Shown piece after piece: positions 54,872 to 63,187 of a DNA stretch of 64,000 bases. The notes beneath the pieces were generated by a model. It was not told the DNA's origin, made no database searches, and was given only the letters and a program-made list of their open reading frames with translations. Positions within the stretch are counted from its first letter, which is position 1. Each line of letters begins with the position of its first letter. Position numbers and translations under genes: made by a program. The stretch comes from Paraburkholderia flagellata (lineage in GTDB: Bacteria > Pseudomonadota > Gammaproteobacteria > Burkholderiales > Burkholderiaceae). Location of the stretch: the NCBI RefSeq assembly GCF_021390645.1, contig NZ_JAJEJT010000002.1, forward strand, positions 1,488,001 to 1,552,000. Reading direction: 5' to 3'.

Positions 54872-55651
54872 TTACGCCGCGACGTGAACCTGCGTGCCTG
54901 CCGCCAGAACCGCCTCGTTCATTTCTTCGGGCAACGGCTGGTCGGTGAAGAGCGCGTGAACCTGGCTCAGATGTCCCTGGCGCACGAGCGCCGGGCGGCC
55001 GACCTTCGAATGGTCGGCGACGAGGTAGACCGTGCGCGCATGCTCGATGATGGCCTGCGCCACGCGCACCTCGCGCGTGTCGAAGTCGCGCAGCGTGCCG
55101 TCGGTCTCGATGGCCGACGTGCCGATGATCGCGTAATCCACCTTGAACTGGCGGATGAAGTCGATGGTGTGCTCGCCGACGATGCCTTTGTCCCAGGGGC
55201 GCACGACGCCGCCCGTGATCATCACTTCGCAGTCGGGATAGCCGCTCATCAGGCTCGCGACGTTGAGGTTGTTCGTGACAACGCGCAAGCCCCGATGATG
55301 ATTGAGCGCGCGCGCGACTTCCTCGGTCGTGGTGCCGAGGTTGATGAAGAGGGATGCCTGATCGGGAATGTGCTGGGCCGCGAGCGCCGCAATACGGCGC
55401 TTCTCCTCATGGAACATTTGCTGCCGCGCGCTGTACGAAACGTTTTCCGAACTCGTGGGCAAACTCGCGCCACCGTGATAGCGGCGCAGCAGATTCATGT
55501 CGGCGAGCCAGTTCACGTCGCGCCGGATGGTCTGCGGCGTGACGTCGAAATGCGAGGCGAAATCGTCGACCGTGACGAAGCCGTCACGTTGCACCCATTC
55601 GAGCATTTCCTGCTGGCGCGCGTTCAGGGTGAGGCGAGGATCTCGTGTCAT
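54872..55651 (-). CDS. glpR: DeoR-family glycerol-3-phosphate regulon repressor
   Basis: 259 residues: a DeoR-type helix-turn-helix (RQQEMLEWVQRDGFVTVDDFASHFDVTPQTIRRDVNWLAD) followed by a DeoR C-terminal sugar-phosphate sensor domain with FINLGTTTEEVARAL and TGGVVRPWDKGIVGEHT. It should repress glpD-K-F and be released by glycerol-3-phosphate. The ATG at 55651 is chosen by domain start. GlpR half-sites fill the intergenic region just downstream, before glpD. Confidence 0.93.
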   Translation of the reverse strand: MTRDPRLTLNARQQEMLEWVQRDGFVTVDDFASHFDVTPQTIRRDVNWLADMNLLRRYHGGASLPTSSENVSYSARQQMFHEEKRRIAALAAQHIPDQASLFINLGTTTEEVARALNHHRGLRVVTNNLNVASLMSGYPDCEVMITGGVVRPWDKGIVGEHTIDFIRQFKVDYAIIGTSAIETDGTLRDFDTREVRVAQAIIEHARTVYLVADHSKVGRPALVRQGHLSQVHALFTDQPLPEEMNEAVLAAGTQVHVAA

Positions 55652-55708
55652 TGGCTCGTTCGGCGGACGTATGAGGACTTGGCCTATTGTAAAGGCTCGT
55701 CCACCTGA

Positions 55709-55831
55709 ATCAGGAGAAAGCCGATTCGCGCAATCGAGGAAACCGCGTGGGGCGGTTACCACACCGAGTTCTATCCCACCTACGACTACACGGCGCTCGC
55801 CGAGCAGGCACGCTCGCACAACGGCAAATAA
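55709..55831 (+). pseudogene. Possible 3' gene remnant
   Basis: An open frame of 40 codons ending in TAA with no ATG or GTG start. It reads ...AIEETAWGGYHTEFYPTY and ends DYTALAEQARSHNGK. Codon use is coding-like, with mostly G or C at third positions. AGGAGA at 55712 precedes an ATT, so an ATT start is conceivable, but a decayed C-terminus of a lost gene is more likely. Parent family not recognised. Confidence 0.35.
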
Positions 55832-55943
55832 TGGGGGCTGCGGGCGCGCGGTCGAACTGTGCGCCATGAAGCGGGCGCGCCGAGGGCTCTCCCTCAGCTT
55901 CCGTTAAAATGCTGCGCTTTCTCCGCTCACCAGCCGCATCGCG

Positions 55944-57335
55944 ATGCAATCCGCCTCATCGACCCCACGCGCCGCCACCCACGGCGCCGACGACACCGCC
56001 CCCACGCACGACCTCGTCTATGGCCCCAACGACCGCCCCGCGCCAACCATCGCCTTCGTGGCCGCGCTACAGCATCTGCTCGCGATCCTCGTGCCGATCG
56101 TCACGCCGGGCCTACTGATCTGCCAGGCGCTGGGCGTTTCCAGCCGTGACACCACGCTGATCGTCTCGATGTCGCTGGTTATTTCCGGCATCGCCACGTT
56201 CCTGCAATGCAAGCGCGTCGGGCCGCTCGGCGCGGGCCTGCTCATCGTTCAAGGCACGAGCTTCAACTTCGTCGGCCCGCTCATCGCGGGCGGCAGCCTC
56301 ATGGTCAAGCAGGGCACGCCAGTCGTTACGGTGATGGCCGCGATATTCGGCGTCGTCATCGCAGGCTCGTTCGTCGAAATGGCGGTGTCGCGCATCCTGC
56401 CCTTCATCAAGCGCCTCATCACGCCGCTCGTCACCGGCATCGTCGTGCTGCTGATCGGCCTCACGCTCATCAAGGTCGGCCTCATCAGCATGGGCGGCGG
56501 CTATGGCGCCATCGCCAAGGGCAACTTCGCGAGCGTCCAGAACCTCACGCTCTCGGGCCTCGTGCTCGGCACCATCATCGTGCTCAACCGCGTGCCGATC
56601 GTCTGGGTGCGCAGCACGGCGCTCGTCATCGCACTCGCCATCGGCTATATCGTTGCGGGCGCAATGGGTCGGCTCGATTTCACCGGCGCACGTGAAGCCG
56701 CGTTGTTCCAGATTCCGACCCCGCTGCATTTCGGCCTGGGCTTCTCCTGGTCGCTCTTCGTGCCCATGCTGATCATCTACCTCGTGACCTCGCTCGAAGC
56801 GATCGGCGACGTCACCGCCACCAGCAAGGTGTCGAAAGAGCCGGTGGAAGGCCCCGTGTGGATGCGGCGAATCAAGGGCGGCGTGCTCGTCAACGGCTTC
56901 AACTCGCTGCTCGCCGGCTTCTTCAACACGTTCCCCAGTTCCGTGTTTGCGCAGAACAACGGTGTGATCCAGCTCACCGGCATCGCCAGCCGCCACGTGG
57001 GCCTCTGGATCGCGGGCATGCTCGTCGTGCTGGGCCTCTTCCCGCCCGTGGCGGGCGTGCTGCAGGCCGTGCCCGAGCCCGTGCTGGGCGGTGCGGCCAT
57101 GGTGATGTTCGGCGCGGTGGCCGCTTCGGGCATCAACATCCTCGCGGGCACTCGCCTCGACCGCCGCGCGCTGCTCATCATCGCGGTGTCGCTCGCGCTG
57201 GGCCTCGGCGTCTCGCAGGTGCCGGAAATCCTGACCAGCCTCCCGCATGCGCTCAAGAACGTGCTGGAGTCGGGCGTCGCGACTGGCGGCATCTGCGCGC
57301 TCGTGATGAACTGGTTCCTGCCGGAAAAACGGTAA
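55944..57335 (+). CDS. NCS2-family nucleobase permease (xanthine/uric acid/uracil type)
   Basis: 463 residues, 14 predicted helices, nucleobase:cation symporter-2. The family signature reads FFNTFPSSVFAQNNGVIQLTGIASRHVG, and YLVTSLEAIGDVTATSKVSKEPVEG carries the conserved Glu of the substrate-binding helix. The proteins closest in pattern are the purine (xanthine/uric acid) transporters. The ribosome site is weak. A strong terminator follows 7 bases after the stop. No purine-degradation genes are adjacent. Confidence 0.9.
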   Translation: MQSASSTPRAATHGADDTAPTHDLVYGPNDRPAPTIAFVAALQHLLAILVPIVTPGLLICQALGVSSRDTTLIVSMSLVISGIATFLQCKRVGPLGAGLLIVQGTSFNFVGPLIAGGSLMVKQGTPVVTVMAAIFGVVIAGSFVEMAVSRILPFIKRLITPLVTGIVVLLIGLTLIKVGLISMGGGYGAIAKGNFASVQNLTLSGLVLGTIIVLNRVPIVWVRSTALVIALAIGYIVAGAMGRLDFTGAREAALFQIPTPLHFGLGFSWSLFVPMLIIYLVTSLEAIGDVTATSKVSKEPVEGPVWMRRIKGGVLVNGFNSLLAGFFNTFPSSVFAQNNGVIQLTGIASRHVGLWIAGMLVVLGLFPPVAGVLQAVPEPVLGGAAMVMFGAVAASGINILAGTRLDRRALLIIAVSLALGLGVSQVPEILTSLPHALKNVLESGVATGGICALVMNWFLPEKR

Positions 57336-57342
57336 CGCGCCG

Positions 57343-57377
57343 AGCGCGCGGCCCTGATACCGGGCCGCGCGCTTTTT
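57343..57377 (+). terminator. Intrinsic terminator of the NCS2 permease gene
   Basis: Perfect 12-base arms AGCGCGCGGCCC (57343-57354) and GGGCCGCGCGCT (57362-57373) with a 7-base loop and a run of five T at 57373-57377. A textbook rho-independent terminator. Confidence 0.9.
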
Positions 57378-57378
57378 A

Positions 57379-57425
57379 TTGACCACGATTTCCAATTTAC
57401 TGGATAATAACTCCATCATCTTGGA
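57379..57425 (+). promoter_or_regulatory. Promoter with two TCCA-N6-TGGA operators before the XRE-cupin gene
   Basis: -35 TTGACC (57379-57384), an 18-base spacer and -10 GATAAT (57403-57408). Operator 1 is TCCAATTTACTGGA (57391-57404), between the hexamers and touching the -10. Operator 2 is TCCATCATCTTGGA (57412-57425), just downstream. Centres are 21 bases apart, two helical turns. The XRE-cupin ATG follows 10 bases later. The layout predicts tight autorepression. Confidence 0.72.
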
Positions 57426-57435
57426 ATCGAACCAA

Positions 57436-58026
57436 ATGGACAGCCCGACCGACGGCGGAATCAACGAGCGCATCGCCCGCTGCGTGCGCGACTTGCGCGC
57501 AACGCGCGGCCTGACGCTGGACGCGCTCGCTACGCGCAGTGGCGTGAGCCGCTCGATGATCTCGATGATCGAGCGCGGCGCCGCCAGCCCCACGGCGGTG
57601 GTGCTCGAAAAGCTCGCGGCGGGGCTTTCGGTCTCGATGGCGAGCCTCTTCGGCGCTAGTGGCGAGAGTGCGCCCGCTGACCCCCTGGTACGCCGGGAAC
57701 AGCAGGCACAGTGGCGCGATCCGCAGTCGGGCTATATGCGCCGGAGCGTGTCGCCGCCGAACTGGCCTTCGCCGATCCAACTGGTCGAAGTGGATTTCCC
57801 CGCCGGCGCGCGCGTCGCCTATGAAACGGGCGGCCGCGACAATGTGATTCACCAGCAGGTCTGGGTGACGGAAGGCAGGATCGACGTGGAGTTGGGCAAT
57901 GAACGGCATTCGCTCCATGCGGGCGATTGCCTCGCCATGCGGCTCGATCAGCCACTGATCTTCAGCAACCCAGGCGCCCGCGCCGCGCGCTACGTCGTTG
58001 CCATTTGCGACGTGAGCGGCATCTGA
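57436..58026 (+). CDS. XRE-cupin transcriptional regulator
   Basis: 196 residues. The N-terminal XRE helix-turn-helix spans ~10-66 (RDLRATRGLTLDALATRSGVSRSMISMIERG), followed by a cupin sensor domain (~110-195) with VWVTEGRIDVELGNERHSLHAGDCLAMR. A compact member of the PuuR/SutR-like group that senses small metabolites. The ATG at 57436 is preferred because the promoter and both operators lie directly before it. A GNAT gene follows by 53 bases and is probably in the same transcript. Confidence 0.88.
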   Translation: MDSPTDGGINERIARCVRDLRATRGLTLDALATRSGVSRSMISMIERGAASPTAVVLEKLAAGLSVSMASLFGASGESAPADPLVRREQQAQWRDPQSGYMRRSVSPPNWPSPIQLVEVDFPAGARVAYETGGRDNVIHQQVWVTEGRIDVELGNERHSLHAGDCLAMRLDQPLIFSNPGARAARYVVAICDVSGI

Positions 58027-58079
58027 ACCCGCCTGATGCGCCTCAATCTGCCACCCTTTTCATTTAAAGAGGATTCCCT

Positions 58080-58628
58080 ATGAATTCGAATTCACGGAGC
58101 GACGGCGTGCGTTTCATCGATTGCAACGAAGCGGACCATGCGTCGGCGATTCTCGAGATCCTCAACGACGCGATCGTCAATTCAACCGCGCTCTACGACT
58201 ACAAGCCGCGCCCGCCCGAGGCCATGGCCACGTGGTTCGGCACCAAGCGCGCGAGCGGCTTTCCGGTAGTGGGCGCCGTAGACGAAGCCGGCACGCTGCT
58301 CGGCTTCGCGAGCTGGGGCACATTCCGCGCGTTTCCCGCCAACAAGTACACGGTCGAGCACAGCGTCTACGTGCACCACGACCAGCGCGGCCGTGGCCTT
58401 GGCGAACGCCTGCTGCTGGAGTTGATCCGCCGCGCCCGTGAGAAACAGATTCACGTGCTCGTGGGCTGTATCGACGCCACCAATGGCGGAAGCATTGCGC
58501 TGCATACCAAGCTTGGATTCACGCACTCGGGCACGATCAAGGAAGCGGGATTCAAGTTCGGACACTGGCTCGACGCCGCTTTCTACCAGCTCAACCTCGA
58601 GATGCCCGTCCCGCCTGTGGATGGCTGA
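58080..58628 (+). CDS. GNAT N-acetyltransferase (MnaT/phosphinothricin-type)
   Basis: 182-residue GCN5-related acetyltransferase. The acetyl-CoA loop reads VHHDQRGRGLGERLLLELI, preceded by KYTVEHSVYV and followed by DATNGGSIALHTKLGFTHSG. These are the marks of the phosphinothricin/L-amino-acid acetyltransferase branch, which acetylates amino acids such as methionine sulfone or phosphinothricin. AGAGGA precedes the ATG. Pairing with an XRE-cupin regulator suggests inducible detoxification of an amino-acid analogue. Confidence 0.87.
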   Translation: MNSNSRSDGVRFIDCNEADHASAILEILNDAIVNSTALYDYKPRPPEAMATWFGTKRASGFPVVGAVDEAGTLLGFASWGTFRAFPANKYTVEHSVYVHHDQRGRGLGERLLLELIRRAREKQIHVLVGCIDATNGGSIALHTKLGFTHSGTIKEAGFKFGHWLDAAFYQLNLEMPVPPVDG

Positions 58629-58641
58629 AGTTCGTAGCGCC

Positions 58642-58995
58642 TTAGCGTGCGCTCGAGCGAGCCGCAGCCGCTGTCATGGCATTGCGGAGATGGCGCGCAC
58701 GCAGCGGCGCGCGTGCTGCGCGCTTCGAGGCGCACGCCGCGCGCGTAGCACGCAGCTTCGCCTGACTGCGGTTGCGTGACGCGGCCTCGCGCGTTGCGCG
58801 CCGCGCTTGCCAGCGCACCACGAGCAGCACGCAGCCTATTGCCGCGAGCACGGCCACCCGAAACGGCGACGACTCGAAGGCGCGTTCCGGCACGTGCAGC
58901 AGCAGGATCGATATGAACACGGCGACCTGGATGAGGATCGCCGAAAGCGAAGCAACGAACAGGTACGCGTGCAGGCGATCGGTCGGCGGCTTCAT
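58642..58995 (-). CDS. Small two-helix membrane protein, unknown function
   Basis: 117 residues with two hydrophobic segments (YLFVASLSAILIQVAVFISI and FRVAVLAAIGCVLLVV), followed by a very basic Ala/Arg-rich tail of about 60 residues. The basic tail should lie in the cytoplasm and could bind nucleic acid or lipid headgroups. Low-complexity composition means the tail may be poorly conserved. No family recognised. Confidence 0.6.
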   Translation of the reverse strand: MKPPTDRLHAYLFVASLSAILIQVAVFISILLLHVPERAFESSPFRVAVLAAIGCVLLVVRWQARRATREAASRNRSQAKLRATRAACASKRAARAPLRARHLRNAMTAAAARSSAR

Positions 58996-59348
58996 GGCGC
59001 TGCACTCCCGAAAGTTGTGCGGACAACGATATCCAGGCTGGCTGGTTCCACCCTACGCCTCGCGAATGTCAGGCGCATGGCAACGCGCGACGCTGGGCAG
59101 GATTACGAGATCGTGCCTGCGCCAAGCTGAAGAGAACCTTAAGAGAAGGCGCCTGCGAATACGCTTTTTTCGTCGGAAGAGAATCCTTTGCGCACCTTAC
59201 TAACCAGTGCCTTTCATCGCCTTTCGACTTACCTCGATTCGCACGCAGCGTGACAAGGTTTCTTGCGGTTTATTCAGTGCTTACGTAAGGTTGACTTAAG
59301 CTTGTGCGCCGTACCCTTGCACACTGTAATCCGTACGGCAATGCAGTC
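58996..59348. other. Intergenic region, 353 bases
   Basis: Between divergent small genes. I see a 10-base palindrome CTTACGTAAG (59280-59289) just before TTGACT (59291-59296) and nearby direct repeats of AAGAGAA. No gene or clear terminator. Confidence 0.45.
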
Positions 59349-59618
59349 ATGAATCGCACCTATGAATATCGCGGCTACGCAATCCGCGTTGGCGTCGAAG
59401 CGAATGGCACGATCCCGCTCGAGCGCCCCGAAATCAAACGTCCTCGCTACGCGGCCGTGGTGAGCATCGCGCCCAACGGCGAGCGCGCATTTCCCTCGCC
59501 CCTGAAAATCGAGAGCGCCGCCGGCCTTCCCTTCAGCTCCGATATCGACGCCTTGATGGGCGGCTACAGCGCGGCCCGCCGCCTGATCGACGAACAGCTA
59601 GCCGAAACCGCGGCTTGA
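59349..59618 (+). CDS. Small conserved hypothetical protein
   Basis: 89 residues starting NRTYEYRGYAIRVGVEANG and ending AARRLIDEQLAETAA. The alternation of short strands and one C-terminal helix resembles small cytoplasmic proteins of Burkholderia with no known role. The ATG at 59349 is preferred to one at 59304, which would add a poorly composed leader. The ribosome site is weak. An intrinsic terminator follows 9 bases after the stop. Confidence 0.65.
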   Translation: MNRTYEYRGYAIRVGVEANGTIPLERPEIKRPRYAAVVSIAPNGERAFPSPLKIESAAGLPFSSDIDALMGGYSAARRLIDEQLAETAA

Positions 59619-59626
59619 CTCAAAAG

Positions 59627-59666
59627 AAAAAACGCGCGACAGCTGGAAGCCATCGCGCGTTTTTTT
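59627..59666. terminator. Bidirectional intrinsic terminator (small ORF / maeB)
   Basis: Arms AACGCGCGA (59631-59639) and TCGCGCGTT (59653-59661) with AAAA before and a run of T after (to 59666). The A and T flanks let it serve both the plus-strand small gene and minus-strand maeB. Confidence 0.88.
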
Positions 59667-59700
59667 ATCAGGACGCAGGTCGTGCGTCCTGCGTCTACGC

Positions 59701-61986
59701 TCAGTCGCGGTTCGCCTGCAACACGGTCAAGGCAGCCATGTTGATAATCCGTCGCACCGTCGAGCTCGACGTCAGCACGTTCACCGGCGCATTCACGCCC
59801 AGCAGGAACGGGCCGACCGCCACGTTGCTGCCCGCACCCGTCTTGAGCAGGTTGTAGGCGATGTTGCCCGAGTCCACGTTCGGGCACACGAGCAGGTTCG
59901 CCGCACCCTTGAGCTTCGAATGCGGCAGGATGCGCAGGCGCAGTGCTTCGTCCAGCGCGCAGTCGCCGTGCATTTCCCCGTCGATTTCCAGATCGGGATT
60001 CTTCTGCGTCACGAGCTTGAGCACTTCGCGCATCTTCGTGCCCGAAGCCGAGCTGCCCGAGCCAAAGTTCGAACGCGAGAGCAGCGCGACCTTCGGTTGC
60101 AGATTCAGCCATTCCATCTGGCGCGCAGCCGCCAGCGTGAATTCGGCAATCTGCTCGGCGTTCGGGTTGTCGTTCACGTGCGTGTCGACGATCGCCACCG
60201 TACGCTTGTCGAGCAGCAGGATATTCATCGCCGCATAGGTGTTCGCGTTCGGATGCATGCCGATGGCTTCATCGACGAAGCGCAGGTGGTCGTGATACGC
60301 GCCCACCGTGCCGCACACCATGCCGTCCGCGTCGCCCAGGCGCACCATCATCGCGCCGATCAGCGTGAGGCGGCGGCGCATTTCCACGCGCGCCATTTCC
60401 TTCGAAATGCCGTCGCGGCAGCGCAGTTCCCAATAGGTTGTCCAGTACTGGTGGAAGCGCTCGTCGTACTCGGGGTTCGTGACTTCCACGTCTTCGCCGA
60501 GCTTCAGGCGCAGGCCGAATTTCTCGATGCGGGCGAGCAGCACTTCCGGGCGGCCAATCAGGATCGGACGCGCGAGCTTCTCGTCGACGATCACCTGCAC
60601 CGCGCGCAGCACGCGCTCTTCCTCGCCTTCGGCGAACACGATGCGCGACTTGCCGCCGTCACGCACGAACTGCTTCGCGGCCGCGAAAATCGGCTTCATG
60701 AACGCGCCCGAGTGATACACGAACTGCTGCAGCTCGTTCGTGTAGGCGCCGAAGTCGTCGATGGGACGCGTGGCCACGCCGTCTTCCATCGCCGCCTTCG
60801 CCACGGCCGGTGCGATACGCACGATCAGGCGCGAATCGAACGGCTTCGGAATCAGGTACTTCGGGCCGAAGCGCAGATCATAGGCGCCGTATGCGGCGGC
60901 GACCGAATCGTTCAGCTCTTCTTCCGCGAGCTTGGCGATCGCGTGCACAGCCGCGATTTCCATGTTGCGCGTGATGGTCGTTGCGCCCACATCGAGTGCG
61001 CCGCGGAAGATGTACGGGAAGCACAGCACGTTGTTGACCTGGTTCGGGAAGTCCGAACGGCCCGTGGCGAGCACCGCGTCCGGGCGCGCTTCGAGCGCGA
61101 CCTCGGGGAAGATTTCCGGCGTGGGGTTGGCAAGCGCGAGAATCAGCGGCTTGTCAGCCATCTTCTTGACCATTTCCGCCTTGAGCACGCCGCCCGCGGA
61201 AAGGCCGAGGAACACGTCCGCGCCTTCGATCACGTCGGAAAGCGAGCGCGCGGAGGTGTCCTGGGCGAAGCGTTCCTTGTCCGGGTCCATGAGCGTCGTG
61301 CGGCCCTGGTAGACCACGCCGTCGATGTCGGTCACCCAAATGTTCTTCAGCGGCAAGCCGAGATCGACCATGAGGTCCAGACACGCCAGCGCCGCCGCGC
61401 CCGCGCCCGAGGTCACGACCTTGACCTTCGTAATGTCCTTGCCAATCACTTTCAGGCCGTTCATGAACGCGGCCGAAACGGTAATGGCGGTACCGTGCTG
61501 ATCGTCGTGGAAGACCGGAATCTTCATGCGCTCGCGCAGCTTGCGCTCGACCGTGAAGCAGTCGGGGGCCTTGATGTCTTCCAGATTGATGCCGCCGAAC
61601 GTGGCCTCGAGGCTCGCGATGATGTCCACGAGCTTGTCCGGATCGCTTTCGGTCACTTCGATGTCGAACACGTCGATGCCGGCGAACTTCTTGAAGAGCA
61701 CCGCCTTGCCTTCCATGACCGGCTTGGAGGCCAGCGCGCCGATGTTGCCCAGACCGAGCACGGCCGTACCGTTCGTGATCACGCCCACCAGATTGCCGCG
61801 CGCCGTGTAGCGGAACGAGTTCTGCGGATCGGCGACGATCTCCTCGCAGGCCACGGCCACGCCCGGCGTATAGGCGAGCGCGAGGTCGCGCTGGGTGACG
61901 AGCGGCTTGCTGGCCGTCACCGAAATCTTGCCCGGGGTGGGAAATTCGTGATATTCCAGAGCGGCCTGACGATCGGTCTTGTTCAT
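59701..61986 (-). CDS. maeB: NADP-dependent malic enzyme with phosphotransacetylase-like domain
   Basis: 761 residues. The N-terminal malic-enzyme domain (~1-430) shows [12 protein letters not shown], the Lys-containing [26 protein letters not shown] and the NADP loop [19 protein letters not shown]. The C-terminal half resembles phosphotransacetylase but in MaeB serves regulation by acetyl-CoA and assembly. It decarboxylates malate to pyruvate and makes NADPH. The ATG at 61986 is chosen by the conserved MNKTD-type start. It diverges from a LysR gene. Confidence 0.95.
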   Translation of the reverse strand: MNKTDRQAALEYHEFPTPGKISVTASKPLVTQRDLALAYTPGVAVACEEIVADPQNSFRYTARGNLVGVITNGTAVLGLGNIGALASKPVMEGKAVLFKKFAGIDVFDIEVTESDPDKLVDIIASLEATFGGINLEDIKAPDCFTVERKLRERMKIPVFHDDQHGTAITVSAAFMNGLKVIGKDITKVKVVTSGAGAAALACLDLMVDLGLPLKNIWVTDIDGVVYQGRTTLMDPDKERFAQDTSARSLSDVIEGADVFLGLSAGGVLKAEMVKKMADKPLILALANPTPEIFPEVALEARPDAVLATGRSDFPNQVNNVLCFPYIFRGALDVGATTITRNMEIAAVHAIAKLAEEELNDSVAAAYGAYDLRFGPKYLIPKPFDSRLIVRIAPAVAKAAMEDGVATRPIDDFGAYTNELQQFVYHSGAFMKPIFAAAKQFVRDGGKSRIVFAEGEEERVLRAVQVIVDEKLARPILIGRPEVLLARIEKFGLRLKLGEDVEVTNPEYDERFHQYWTTYWELRCRDGISKEMARVEMRRRLTLIGAMMVRLGDADGMVCGTVGAYHDHLRFVDEAIGMHPNANTYAAMNILLLDKRTVAIVDTHVNDNPNAEQIAEFTLAAARQMEWLNLQPKVALLSRSNFGSGSSASGTKMREVLKLVTQKNPDLEIDGEMHGDCALDEALRLRILPHSKLKGAANLLVCPNVDSGNIAYNLLKTGAGSNVAVGPFLLGVNAPVNVLTSSSTVRRIINMAALTVLQANRD

Positions 61987-62148
61987 GTTCCTCACTCGAT
62001 ATGGATGGGCCCGGCTCGCGCCGGCCAACCTGGATCGGGGCTGGCGCGGCCTGGCGTGTTCGAATGAGGCGATTCTAGAGAGCCCTCATAACGTGTCCAT
62101 TTTGATTTAGTATGGGGCCATCATTTTTTCGTAATACCCTGGGGAATC

Positions 62149-63114
62149 GTGTCTTTCAGCATTGACGACGTGACGAGGCGGTTGAATACGCGCCTGAAAA
62201 TGCGCCATCTGGTCCTGCTCCTGCAGATCCGCCAGCACGGCTCGCTCACGCGCGTGGCGGAACACATGGCGACGAGCCAGCCCGCCGTCACCAACGCGCT
62301 GGCTGAAATGGAGAGCATGTTCGGCGCGCCGCTCTTCGACCGCACGCCGCGCGGCATGACGCCCACGGCGCTCGGCAACGTGGTGCTCGCGCGCGCCCAG
62401 GCCATGCTGCACGACCTAGACCACCTCGCGCGCGACATCGAAGCCGTGGTGGCCGGGCACGCCACGCGCGTGCACGTGGGCGTGATTCCGTTCATCTCGG
62501 GACGCACGCTTGCCGCGGCCATTCGCCTCACGCAGTCACGGCTGCCGCAACGCGTCACCATGACGATTCACGAAGGCACGAGCGACGCGCTCCTGCCGCA
62601 GCTTCGCGACCATACGCTCGATATCGTGATCGGACGCGCGTCTTCTGCTGTCGATGTCTCGCAGTTGCGCTTCGAGGTGCTGCATCAGCAAAAGCCGCGG
62701 CTCATCGCGAGCCGGCGGCTCGCGGCGCGCCTGGCGCGCGGCAAGCTCGACTGGGAAAAGCTGGTCGAACTGGACTGGATACTGGGCGCGCCGCACACGC
62801 CTATCCGCGAGCAGATTTCCGACTTGTTCCTGCATGCGGGCGTGGCGCCGCCCGTGCCGATCGTGGAGAGCTACACGTCGCGGCTGATCGGCGAGATGAT
62901 CAGCACGAACGAGAACGCCGTGTCGATCGTGCCCGCCGATATTGCCGAGGAACTCGTGCACTTCGCGGGCGTGGCCATCGTGCCGTACACGCTCGACTGG
63001 ACGCTGCCGCCGGTTGCCTTGTTCACGCGCGCAGGCGTGCTGCGCGATGTCGATGCGACGTTTGGGCAGTCGCTGCGCGAGTTGTATCAGGAGTCGGAGA
63101 AGGCGCGGGGGTGA
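62149..63114 (+). CDS. LysR family transcriptional regulator
   Basis: 321 residues, GTG start. The winged helix-turn-helix is MRHLVLLLQIRQHGSLTRVAEHMATSQPAVTNALAEMES; the effector domain follows. The N-terminal form resembles the sugar-acid LysR subgroup, like the rhamnose regulator at 44280. It diverges from maeB across 162 bases and converges with an MHS-family transporter. Control of either neighbour is possible; I cannot identify an operator in the gap. Confidence 0.85.
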   Translation: MSFSIDDVTRRLNTRLKMRHLVLLLQIRQHGSLTRVAEHMATSQPAVTNALAEMESMFGAPLFDRTPRGMTPTALGNVVLARAQAMLHDLDHLARDIEAVVAGHATRVHVGVIPFISGRTLAAAIRLTQSRLPQRVTMTIHEGTSDALLPQLRDHTLDIVIGRASSAVDVSQLRFEVLHQQKPRLIASRRLAARLARGKLDWEKLVELDWILGAPHTPIREQISDLFLHAGVAPPVPIVESYTSRLIGEMISTNENAVSIVPADIAEELVHFAGVAIVPYTLDWTLPPVALFTRAGVLRDVDATFGQSLRELYQESEKARG

Positions 63115-63123
63115 GCGCTGAAC

Positions 63124-63163
63124 GCAAACGGGGCGCAGACCCAATCGCCCGCGCCCCGTTTGC
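63124..63163. terminator. Convergent terminator hairpin (lysR / transporter)
   Basis: Perfect 13-base arms GCAAACGGGGCGC (63124-63136) and GCGCCCCGTTTGC (63151-63163) with a 14-base loop, between two converging genes. Confidence 0.82.
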
Positions 63164-63187
63164 CATGCATCGCAAGTATTCAGCAGA

